Assembly: GCA_002433485.1 (NCBI GenBank)
Contig: DJIF01000132.1
Coordinates: forward strand, 60,115 to 87,717
From: Deltaproteobacteria bacterium UBA6601
Lineage (GTDB): Bacteria; Myxococcota_A; UBA796; UBA9615
DNA: 27,603 nucleotides
Direction of reading: 5' to 3'
Under the pieces are notes generated by a model. The model had not been told where the DNA came from, searched no databases, and worked only from the letters and a program-made list of their open reading frames with translations. The position numbers and the translations under genes are program-made. Positions 14,820-21,917 of this stretch are shown here, one piece after another (the stretch's first letter is position 1; each line of letters starts with the position of its first letter).

Positions 14820-15619
14820 TAGCTGTCCGCCTCCTTCCTGGCCGCCAGTTGCTGGCGACGATCTTTAAGCAGGTCGTCCAGATTAACCCCTTTTCGGGCG
14901 AAGTACTCGCCCATAACCCGGTGGCAGATCTCGCTCTTCTCCCTGATAAAGCGGCCGACCACCGGCTCGTCGTGCTTCATAGGCTTATTGAAGAACAGAT
15001 AGGGCATGTAATAGAGCTCGCCGGCCAGGCAGGTGGGTTGAATGCACAGATGCCGGTCCATGACCTGCACGCCCATTTTAAGTCCGAGGTCTTTGATGAC
15101 CTTGCGGCTCTCTTCTCGTCGGACCTCATAGACCGGGGTCCCAAAGTCGACGGTGTGGTCCTCGTAGAAGAACTGGATCAGACTCAGGGACAGTAGTGCC
15201 TGTTCAACCATTTCATCGGTGTCGGAGTTGGAACCATCGGTCATGCGCGGCAGGCCGTGCTCCAGGCAGTAGACAGCGCTGCGCATATGCATGGACATCT
15301 TACAGCCCATGAACCAGATAAAGCCGCTCCGGTATTCCCGATAGTCGCGCATGACTGAGTTGACGATGATCTCGTCAAAGTAGTCTTTGATGGAGATCGC
15401 CGAGTACACAAACTTGTTGCCGAGTCGGCGATTGAGCTCATCGACACGCTCAGCCGTGCGGTGATGGTAGTAGTGTCCGTAGCCGTTGCGATAGGTGACC
15501 AGGTGGATCTTGTCGTAGTGCTCGGCGAGCATCACCGCGGTCGCAGTGGAGTCGACTCCACCGCTGAACATCAGAGCGATTTCGTTGTGCTTGAGCTCGG
15601 GATAGTTGCCACCGGTCAT
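14819..15619 (-). CDS. PP-loop (HUP-superfamily) ATPase, QueC/ThiI/amidotransferase-like
   Basis: This is a 266-residue protein. The PP-loop S-G-G-V-D-S-T is at residues 19-25, and the HUP-type second block T-D-G-S-N-S-D at 127-133. Enzymes of this fold adenylate a carbonyl or similar group and then add ammonia, sulfur or another nucleophile. Cys residues lie at 106 (M-G-C-K-M), 118, 192 and 197 (C-I-Q-P-T-C) and 232. The 192/197 pair may bind metal or take part in sulfur transfer. No glutaminase domain is present. ATG 15619 is preferred because AAGG lies before it; GTG 15652 is a weaker alternative. It is first in a two-gene operon with the 106-residue protein. The exact reaction cannot be assigned: QueC, ThiI, TtcA and sugar amidotransferases all share the motif. 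Confidence 0.83.
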   Translation of the reverse strand: MTGGNYPELKHNEIALMFSGGVDSTATAVMLAEHYDKIHLVTYRNGYGHYYHHRTAERVDELNRRLGNKFVYSAISIKDYFDEIIVNSVMRDYREYRSGFIWFMGCKMSMHMRSAVYCLEHGLPRMTDGSNSDTDEMVEQALLSLSLIQFFYEDHTVDFGTPVYEVRREESRKVIKDLGLKMGVQVMDRHLCIQPTCLAGELYYMPYLFFNKPMKHDEPVVGRFIREKSEICHRVMGEYFARKGVNLDDLLKDRRQQLAARKEADS

Positions 15620-15861
15620 GGCTGGTGGCCTTGGCCCACGACGCTCAAACACATCCGATCCCGCCTCGATCGGGCGGAGCTTGCGAAAGGGCTCAGTGAG
15701 GATGGGCAGTCGGATTCGTGTCCCTCCAGTTACAGTCCAGGATTAGCACCGGAGGGGCGCTCTCGCAACGCTGACAGCGGTCTGTTACCGGTCTTGTGTG
15801 TTTGGCTGCAGCGCCAGTTCATTGGGTGCCAGGGTGCTGCAACACCACTTTTGACCATTCC

Positions 15862-15867
15862 ATTATA
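15862..15867 (-). promoter_or_regulatory. Possible -10 box (TATAAT) for the PP-loop operon
   Basis: A perfect TATAAT on the minus strand. No clear TTGACA-like -35 is found about 17 bases upstream. If used, the leader would be about 235 bases and include the hairpin at 15661-15677. Confidence 0.3.
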
Positions 15868-15958
15868 GCGCTGTTGTGAGCTCGCTGGTCGCTGTTGATT
15901 TAGAAGCTGTCAGGCTTCATGTTGTGCTTGTCTTTCATTCCACAAACCTTGTCAGAGC

Positions 15959-15964
15959 TATACT
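15959..15964 (+). promoter_or_regulatory. Possible -10 box (TATACT) giving a nearly leaderless mRNA
   Basis: TATACT ends seven bases before ATG 15972, and no Shine-Dalgarno sequence is present there. A transcript from this box would start at or next to the ATG. No good -35 was found. Confidence 0.22.
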
Positions 15965-15971
15965 TTTGCCC

Positions 15972-16862
15972 ATGGACGCAGCGCTTCTAGCTTGGCTTGC
16001 TTCACCTCAGCGGATCGCTCCCGATGGTCGTATGTTCAGTTGGAGCAACGCTGCACATCCGGGCTATCCCTATGACGAAGCCACTGCGCTGCTTGCCGCC
16101 TTGTTTGGGTGGTGCGGCGAGCGGCGCCGTGCTCGTCGGCTCACGGCGGTGCTTGAAGGGCGCCTAGCGGCTCGTGGTTGGCTGGGCCGAGATGGAATCA
16201 GCTACGTCTTTGATTCGGCTCTCGCCCTGCCGCTCTTGGATGAGCCCGAGGCGCTGGCCGAGCGTATCGTCGAGCGGCTTGCGGCGCGTGAGGCCTGCAC
16301 GCCAGTGAGCCGGCCCGGATGGTGGTCGCAGAGCTACGGAGCGCACTTGTTGAAGTGTGCGTTCTGGCTCGCTCGGGTCGGGCGTAGGGACTTTGCTGAG
16401 GAGCTTGCTGCCGATCTGGTGGAGCGCTGTTTTGACGGCGAGCGCTTTGTGATTCGGGCAGGAACAAAGCGCACTTATCTACATAGTCATTGCTACGCTC
16501 TCGAAGGTTTGATCGGACTGGGGCTCTACCCTGAGGTCGTCGCCGCTGGTGCTGGCTGGTTGGCGGCGCAGCAGTCTGCAGATGGCTCGCTTGCAGACTG
16601 GTACGGCGCGCCCTCACGATGTCGTCCTGCCGACGTCTGCGCTCAGGCGTTGCGGATCTGGGCCTTGTGTGATGCCGCTCGATTTGCCCCGCATATGGCC
16701 GCGGCGCGGGAGCATCTGGCCTCTCTGCAGGCGGCGGAAGGAGGCTTGCGCTACCACCAGGGTAGCGATGACATCAACAGCTGGGCTTCAGTGTTCGCCT
16801 TGCAGGCCCTTGTATGGAGCCAGCAGCGACCTTCTGATCAGGAATTGCAGTGTTTGCTGTAG
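15972..16862 (+). CDS. Alpha/alpha-barrel protein, prenyltransferase/squalene-cyclase-repeat-like
   Basis: This is a 296-residue protein starting at ATG 15972 (M-D-A-A-L-L-A-W-L). It is almost entirely helical with aromatic motifs. Near residues 195-212 is a QW-like motif W-L-A-A-Q-Q-S-A-D-G-S-L-x-D-W-Y, and near the end L-x-S-L-Q-x-x-x-G-G-L and N-S-W-A-S-V-F-A-L-Q-A-L. H-S-H-C-Y-A-L-E-G-L (about 179) also recalls six-hairpin sugar enzymes. The protein is about half the length of a squalene-hopene cyclase, and the D-x-D-D catalytic motif was not found. Terpene cyclisation is therefore not claimed; a small sugar- or lipid-active enzyme or binding fold is as likely. It overlaps the carbamoyltransferase B start by 13 bases, which points to a joint function. 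Confidence 0.77.
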   Translation: MDAALLAWLASPQRIAPDGRMFSWSNAAHPGYPYDEATALLAALFGWCGERRRARRLTAVLEGRLAARGWLGRDGISYVFDSALALPLLDEPEALAERIVERLAAREACTPVSRPGWWSQSYGAHLLKCAFWLARVGRRDFAEELAADLVERCFDGERFVIRAGTKRTYLHSHCYALEGLIGLGLYPEVVAAGAGWLAAQQSADGSLADWYGAPSRCRPADVCAQALRIWALCDAARFAPHMAAAREHLASLQAAEGGLRYHQGSDDINSWASVFALQALVWSQQRPSDQELQCLL

Positions 16863-18466
16863 CCATTCCGCCCGCGCTCCGGGAAGGTATCGTCCTGGGC
16901 TTGTGGGACGGCCACGATGCCGGCGTTGCCATCGCCCTTGACGGTCAATTGCTTTGTGCTCTTAGCGAGGAGCGGATCAGCCGGCGCAAGCGGGCCTGTG
17001 GCTTTCCCTATCAGAGCCTGCAGGCTGCTCTTGCTGACTGCGGACTGCAGCCCAGTGATGTCGGCCTGGTGGTCGTGCCCGGGCGTTGGGGGCGCCTTGG
17101 ACATCGACTCGCAGATTCGTTGTATCGACGCCATCGAGGTGGCAGAGATCCGCTCTCTGCTAGCTCAGTGCTGGTTCGCTGCCTGGAGTGCGGTGTGGCA
17201 CGACTGCCCGGCATCAGGGCAGTGGAGGCCGGTAGCAGCAGGACCGTGCTTAAGGGCCGTCTGCGGCGCTTGGGCCTGGGCGCAGCAGTGCTTGGTGTAG
17301 AACACCATACTGCTCATGCCGCCTGCGCCCGTCTGGTTGCCGGTCCAGGAGCGGTTGTGGTGACCATGGATGGCTATGGTGATGGGCTGGCAGGGACAAT
17401 ATCGTATCCCGATGGTCAGCTTCAGCAGCTCAGGGCTCCAGAGAACAGCGTTGCTTTGGTTTATGGCGCGGTGACCCGGTTGCTGGGCTTTGCGGAAGGC
17501 GATGAGGGCAAGGTCATGGGGCTCGCCGCCTGCGGCGATCCGGAGCCTGGCCGGTCCTTCTTTGCAGCGGTACTGCGGCCGGGACGCTGTGATCCTGCGC
17601 TGGGAGGCCGAGCCGGCCGCCAGCTGCTTGCCAGCTTGTCCCGGGAAGATGTGGCAGCAGCGCTTCAGCAGCGCACTGAGGAGGTGGTGCTTGAGCTGTT
17701 GGCTCCGGCCATCGCCGCAGGTGCGCCGCTGGCGCTTGCCGGTGGTCTTTTCGCCAATGTCTCGCTTAATGGACGCTTGCTACGTGAGGGCTGTGTGCCT
17801 TCAGTCTTTCCGCATATGGGGGATGGGGGCTTGTGCGTCGGGGCTATTGCAGCAGTTGTTCCTGAACTTGACTGGCCGCTGCCCTTTCTTGGGCCTTTTT
17901 ATGGAGAGGAGAGGATGGAGGCAGCTCTGCGTGGCGCTGGGCTGCAGGTTGAACGGCCTCAGCAGCCGGAAGAACTGCTTGCCGCTGAGATCGTCCGGGG
18001 AGCTCTGGTCGCGCGGGTTGTGGGGCGCTCGGAGTTTGGGCCCAGGGCGCTCGGCCATCGCTCCATCCTGCTGCGTGCAGATCAGCCGGAACTCGCCCTT
18101 GCCCTGGGCCGGAAGCTGCGCCGTGACGAGTTCATGCCATTTGCGCCGGTTCGGCGGAGTGGCGCCGGAAGCAGCACGATGACGATCTGTGTCGATGCGG
18201 ATCAAGAGCTGCGGTCCCGTTGTCCGGCGGCCGTACACGTAGACCGAACAGTCCGCACTCAGCTTGTTGATGAAGCCGCTGACCCCGGGCTCTGGTCGCT
18301 GCTGGCGCGTGTCGAGCAGCATGGTCATCCTGCCCTGATCAACACCAGCTTCAATCTCCACGGTGAGCCCATTGTTGAGACCCCCGAGGACGCAGTGCAC
18401 TCCTTTCTTGCCGCTGAGCTTGATGTGCTGCAGATGGGACCCTTTGTGGTCAGGAGAACTGCTTAA
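16850..18466 (+). CDS. Carbamoyltransferase B (NodU/CmcH family)
   Basis: This is a 538-residue protein with GTG start 16850 and AGGA upstream. The N-terminus L-G-L-W-D-G-H-D-A-G-V-A is close to the family G-H-D/N-A-S-A pattern. The motif H-H-T-A-H-A is at 152-157, with D-G-Y-G-D-G and A-G-G-L-F-A-N following. The C-terminal half has G-R-S-E-F-G-P-R-A-L-G-H-R-S-I-L, R-D-E-F-M-P-F-A-P, H-V-D-R-T-V-R and L-I-N-T-S-F-N-L-H-G-E-P-I-V. All blocks expected for carbamoyl-phosphate-dependent O-carbamoylation are intact. It is clearly diverged from carbamoyltransferase A rather than a recent copy. It sits between the alpha/alpha-barrel protein and the radical SAM protein with overlapping or abutting ends. 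The acceptor is unknown. Confidence 0.94.
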   Translation: MFAVAIPPALREGIVLGLWDGHDAGVAIALDGQLLCALSEERISRRKRACGFPYQSLQAALADCGLQPSDVGLVVVPGRWGRLGHRLADSLYRRHRGGRDPLSASSVLVRCLECGVARLPGIRAVEAGSSRTVLKGRLRRLGLGAAVLGVEHHTAHAACARLVAGPGAVVVTMDGYGDGLAGTISYPDGQLQQLRAPENSVALVYGAVTRLLGFAEGDEGKVMGLAACGDPEPGRSFFAAVLRPGRCDPALGGRAGRQLLASLSREDVAAALQQRTEEVVLELLAPAIAAGAPLALAGGLFANVSLNGRLLREGCVPSVFPHMGDGGLCVGAIAAVVPELDWPLPFLGPFYGEERMEAALRGAGLQVERPQQPEELLAAEIVRGALVARVVGRSEFGPRALGHRSILLRADQPELALALGRKLRRDEFMPFAPVRRSGAGSSTMTICVDADQELRSRCPAAVHVDRTVRTQLVDEAADPGLWSLLARVEQHGHPALINTSFNLHGEPIVETPEDAVHSFLAAELDVLQMGPFVVRRTA

Positions 18467-19540
18467 ATGGCGGTGTCCAGACTGCTGCCCCTGCGTCGCG
18501 ATGCCTTGCTGTTGGCTCGGGCTTTGGGTGCTGGTGTCCGTCGCCCGAAGGCGCCCTTTAAGGTAACGGCTGCGGTCACCTGGGTCTGTGACCAACACTG
18601 TCGACACTGCAATATCTGGCGCAGAGAGCGAGGTCCGGAGCTGAGTGCAGCGGAATGGCGTCAGGTCTGGCGTGGAACGAAGGGAGCGTTGAGTTGGATT
18701 GACCTGACCGGTGGCGAGGTGAGCAGCAGGGAAGACTTTGCCGAGATAGCGGTAGCGGCGGTGGAGGAGTTGCCGGCCCTGGCGATGCTCCATTTCCCTA
18801 CCAACGGTGCCGATCCCCAGCGTCTCGAGCAATTGGCCCGGACGATTCTAAGAGCGGATCCACATCGCCTGGTGGTCTCCATCAGCCTTGACGGACCTCC
18901 CCGTCTGCACGGCCGCATCCGTGGCGATCGGGCGGCCTTTGATGGGGCGGTTCGTAGCTATCAGCGGCTGCGAGCGCTGGGCGTCGACGCCTACTTCGGT
19001 ATGACCCTCTCGCCGCACAATGAAGGAGAGCTCGATTCTACCTTTGCGGCCCTGAGAGAGAGATTGCCTGAGCTGCGTTGGCAGGACCTCCACCACAACT
19101 TTTTCCACCGCAGCAGCCACTATTTCGAAAACCAGGACATGGATGGGCTGTCGCCTGATCGACTGCAGGAACTCGCGGCCGGTGTCCTAGAACGGCGGGG
19201 TTTGCCAGCCAACCCTACGGAGCTGCTGGAGTGGCTCTATCTGCGGCGGGTCGGGGGCTACGCAAAGAGTGGCGCTTCTGCAGAGCCCTGCACTTCGCTT
19301 TCTGGCAATTGCTTTATCGCTCCGGACGGCACCGTTCACCCCTGTCACATCTGGGAGCGGCCGTTGGGTCGCCTCAGTGAAGTGGCCTACGCTTTACCCC
19401 AGCTGTGGAATCGCACGTCAACGTTGCAGGCGAGGGAACGCGTTCGCGAGGGCCGCTGTCCGGGTTGCTGGACGCCCTGTGAGGCCTATCCGAGTCTACT
19501 CGCCGCTGGTCCTGGTCTGCTGCGCTCGCGCTCTGCTTGA
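18467..19540 (+). CDS. Radical SAM protein with SPASM-like Cys cluster
   Basis: This is a 357-residue protein. The radical SAM motif C41-x3-C45-x2-C48 (V-C-D-Q-H-C-R-H-C-N) binds the [4Fe-4S] cluster that cleaves S-adenosylmethionine. D-L-T-G-G-E follows as the family G-G-E motif, and S-I-S-L-D-G-P as the usual strand-5 motif. Six C-terminal Cys (275, 282, 293, 331, 334, 338), with the segment F-I-A-P-D-G-T-V-H-P-C, are arranged as in SPASM or twitch auxiliary-cluster domains. Such enzymes often modify peptides or act as sugar dehydrogenases or epimerases. ATG 18467 directly follows the TAA of carbamoyltransferase B, so they are co-transcribed. No small precursor peptide was found next to it, so a non-peptide substrate is favoured but not proven. 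Confidence 0.92.
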   Translation: MAVSRLLPLRRDALLLARALGAGVRRPKAPFKVTAAVTWVCDQHCRHCNIWRRERGPELSAAEWRQVWRGTKGALSWIDLTGGEVSSREDFAEIAVAAVEELPALAMLHFPTNGADPQRLEQLARTILRADPHRLVVSISLDGPPRLHGRIRGDRAAFDGAVRSYQRLRALGVDAYFGMTLSPHNEGELDSTFAALRERLPELRWQDLHHNFFHRSSHYFENQDMDGLSPDRLQELAAGVLERRGLPANPTELLEWLYLRRVGGYAKSGASAEPCTSLSGNCFIAPDGTVHPCHIWERPLGRLSEVAYALPQLWNRTSTLQARERVREGRCPGCWTPCEAYPSLLAAGPGLLRSRSA

Positions 19541-19562
19541 CTGGGCCCGAGCGGCGGGGTGC

Positions 19563-21794
19563 TCAGTTGTGCCAGGGCTCTATCGCAGGCTTGACCTGGA
19601 GCTTGCCGTCTTGGATCAGAGCCTTCCATAGCAGCACTTTCTGCGCCGATCGATTCACAGTGGTGGCGACGCTCAGACCGCCCGATGGTAGCCGCACCCG
19701 CAAGATCGGCTTGGGATCGATGTTGAGCTCCAGGGGTGAGTCGCATTCGCCATCCATCCCGGCCAGTAGTGAGAACAGTTTGCATTGTTCAATGGCGTCC
19801 GGATCGGCGAAGGGTCGATCGATGTGCAGGTCAGCCGGATCTACGAAGAACAGCTGGATGAGTGAAACCTCGTTGCTGCGGGTGGTGTAGAGCATGATGG
19901 GCTTGCCATCCCAGTTGACTCGCAGGCCATTGAGACGAGCCATCTGCGGGACTTCCAGCAGATCGATGTCGAACTCGCTGTCCGCCGGCAACAGGCGTAG
20001 GAAGTCGGTGCGACCGTACAGCGGCGCACGCAGATCAAGCTCTACGACCACCGGTGCGCCGGGAGGTGGAGTCTCCGATGGGAACCAGCCCCAGGCGCGC
20101 CGTGCTTGCTCTACCTCTGGCTGACCCAGGTCCTGCCAGAGTTCGCTGACTTTTCGAGTTGATAAGAAGGTGCCAAAACGATTGAGTTGGGCAAAATCGG
20201 GGAGCAGGCCGATGTCAGTGAGGTTGCGGGACTTATCTTCAACCCGCGCTCGCAGCTCGCGCCGTTCGCCGGGGTAGACGGTGTAGTAGCGCTCGTCTAC
20301 TGGCGGGCGCCAGTCGCGGACTGCAGCAGCGCCGCCGAGGGCAAGTACGATGACCACTCCAACCGTAACCAAGCCCTGGACTGGACGGCTGCGGATCCAG
20401 GCGGCAGCTTGCAGTATCCAGACGGTAAAGGAGCCGAAGACCACCACGATAACCCCCATCTTGTTGGGGACGTCCCATGCCTCCTGGACGGCGAGACTTG
20501 CCTGTACCGGCCCCCACCAGAGCAGCCAGAACAGGGCGTGCTTGCGCTGAGCGGCGTTTCGCCAGGCCACGATAAAGCCGATCACCAGCAAGGAGAACAG
20601 CAGCAGGCCCAGGTGGTCAGCGAGCCACAGCGGCCAGCGCACGAAGGTCGGGAACGGGTTCCCTGGAGTGCGGACTATGGTGTGATGAAAGGGCCAGTTG
20701 AGTAGACCATTCCATTGCAGCTCTGCTCCTAGCACATTGTAGGTAAAGGCTGGGTATTGAGGATTGCTCTCAAAGCGGAGTAATGACCCAATACTTGGAG
20801 CCATTAAATGGTGCAGGTTTTCTGGGAGGGTGAACAGAAAGAAGGCTCCCGTAAAGCGGAGCAGAGCTGATATTCGCTGCCGATTTTGAATCACGATTAA
20901 AAATGCTGCAGGCATCGCCAGGATCATGACGTGGCGCATGGTCACTGCCAGGGCGATCAAGGCACCGGCAGCGAACCAGCGCGGCCGATGGAGTAGCAGG
21001 GCCAGACCTGGTCCGACAAAGGCCAGCGTAAGCAGGTTCTCATCGAGCAGTGGGATCCCGGCGACCGCCGGATTGAGGGGCAGCAGGAACAATGCGAACC
21101 AGGCCATTGAGCGGCGTTCGGTGCAGATCCAGCCCAGAGTGTATCCGCCCAGGGCGAGCAGCGCGCCGCAAACCCCGTAGAGGACGCGGAAGCCAATCTG
21201 ACCAAATACGGCAATGAATCCAGCCAGCACGCCGGTATTGCCGAGCCGGGCATCCTGGATGTTCTCGACCAGCAGATTGATTTCCGGATTGACGTGGCCG
21301 GTTGCGGTCAGTGCCGTGGTGTAGATGCAACTCTCATTAAAGGCCAGGGATCGGTCATACTTGAGAAAGTACAGCAGGGCTATAGATAGGGTCGCTGCAA
21401 TGAGCCCGCGGTTGTCTCGCAGGGATTTGAGTTGCAGGCCGCTGCTGAGCGCGCCGCGCAGGCCGGCTAATCCGCCGCGGCGCAAGAGCATCGCTGCACA
21501 CAGAGCGGTGTGGGTTGCGGCGACCGCAATCACCAGCGGGAGGCTGACATGAAGGGGTGAAAAGAGGCTGATGAAGAAGGCCAGGCTGGGCACGATGCCA
21601 GCGCCCCAGCCCAGCGCAGTCAGCCACTGCCTCGCCTGCAAAAGCTGGTTCTCAGCGCAGCTATGTGCTGGCTCCGAAGGACCGCGGCCCACGCTGCGCC
21701 GTCCTGTCTCCAGAAGAGCCACCGTGAGCAAGCCGGGCAGCAATAGGATGGCTCCACCGCAGATCAGTCGCAGCAGTGTAAGCAGTGCTTCCAC
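19563..21794 (-). CDS. GT-C-type polytopic membrane glycosyltransferase-like protein (paralogue 3)
   Basis: This is a 743-residue protein with a GTG start and GGGAG just upstream. Its architecture is as in the 3734-5902 protein. An N-terminal membrane module carries I-L-L-L-P-G, here with an extra hydrophilic insertion after it. The multi-pass core has F-G-Q-I-G-F-R-V-L-Y, L-N-P-A-V-A-G-I-P-L-L-D-E-N, T-M-R-H and the signature G-L-L-N-W-P-F...R-T-P...F-P-T. Then come A-W-D-V-P-N-K-M and a C-terminal beta-rich domain with Y-G-R-T-D-F. It is transcribed alone, convergent with the radical SAM gene and divergent from the large SGNH protein. Predicted to move a sugar from a polyprenyl carrier on the outer face of the inner membrane; donor and acceptor unknown. 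Confidence 0.83.
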   Translation of the reverse strand: MEALLTLLRLICGGAILLLPGLLTVALLETGRRSVGRGPSEPAHSCAENQLLQARQWLTALGWGAGIVPSLAFFISLFSPLHVSLPLVIAVAATHTALCAAMLLRRGGLAGLRGALSSGLQLKSLRDNRGLIAATLSIALLYFLKYDRSLAFNESCIYTTALTATGHVNPEINLLVENIQDARLGNTGVLAGFIAVFGQIGFRVLYGVCGALLALGGYTLGWICTERRSMAWFALFLLPLNPAVAGIPLLDENLLTLAFVGPGLALLLHRPRWFAAGALIALAVTMRHVMILAMPAAFLIVIQNRQRISALLRFTGAFFLFTLPENLHHLMAPSIGSLLRFESNPQYPAFTYNVLGAELQWNGLLNWPFHHTIVRTPGNPFPTFVRWPLWLADHLGLLLFSLLVIGFIVAWRNAAQRKHALFWLLWWGPVQASLAVQEAWDVPNKMGVIVVVFGSFTVWILQAAAWIRSRPVQGLVTVGVVIVLALGGAAAVRDWRPPVDERYYTVYPGERRELRARVEDKSRNLTDIGLLPDFAQLNRFGTFLSTRKVSELWQDLGQPEVEQARRAWGWFPSETPPPGAPVVVELDLRAPLYGRTDFLRLLPADSEFDIDLLEVPQMARLNGLRVNWDGKPIMLYTTRSNEVSLIQLFFVDPADLHIDRPFADPDAIEQCKLFSLLAGMDGECDSPLELNIDPKPILRVRLPSGGLSVATTVNRSAQKVLLWKALIQDGKLQVKPAIEPWHN

Positions 21795-21917
21795 GGGGCT
21801 CCCGGGTTGATGGTTCTTGCGGCACCGCTAAGGCAGCGCTTCGCTGCTAGGATGCCGACCTGAGTTGATCATCGCCACCGCCCGGCTCGAGATCGGGGTG
21901 GCAGGAGCCTGGAAATC
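21795..21917. other. Divergent promoter region with perfect hairpin
   Basis: This 123-base gap separates the GT-C paralogue 3 gene and the large SGNH gene. A perfect inverted repeat GCAGCG-CTT-CGCTGC is at 21833-21847, which may be an operator or an RNA hairpin. No clear -35/-10 pair was identified on either strand. Confidence 0.45.

Larger units (their letters stand above)
15620..15971. other. Divergent intergenic region, 352 bases
   Basis: This is the longest gap in the window and is visibly richer in A/T near its right end. It must drive the PP-loop operon leftward and the alpha/alpha-barrel operon rightward. A short hairpin (CCGCC, seven-base loop, GGCGG) lies at 15661-15677, which would be in the 5' leader of the PP-loop mRNA. 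Candidate -10 boxes are listed separately. A frame open from GTG 15876 joins the next gene, but I treat that part as non-coding. No RNA gene or extra protein was recognised. Confidence 0.5.

Noticed and set aside
15851..15870. TTGACC followed by TATAGC as a plus-strand promoter
   Set aside because: The spacing between the two hexamers is only seven bases, far from the usual 17.
15876..15971. N-terminal extension of the alpha/alpha-barrel protein from GTG 15876
   Set aside because: The stretch has a different base composition from the gene and no ribosome binding site, and the helical domain starts at ATG 15972.
17801..18832. Minus-strand frame of 343 codons opposite carbamoyltransferase B and radical SAM genes
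   Set aside because: It is antisense to two well-supported genes and has no recognisable motif.
19541..19562. GGGCCC palindrome as a terminator between convergent genes
   Set aside because: The arms are too short and there is no T-run on either strand.
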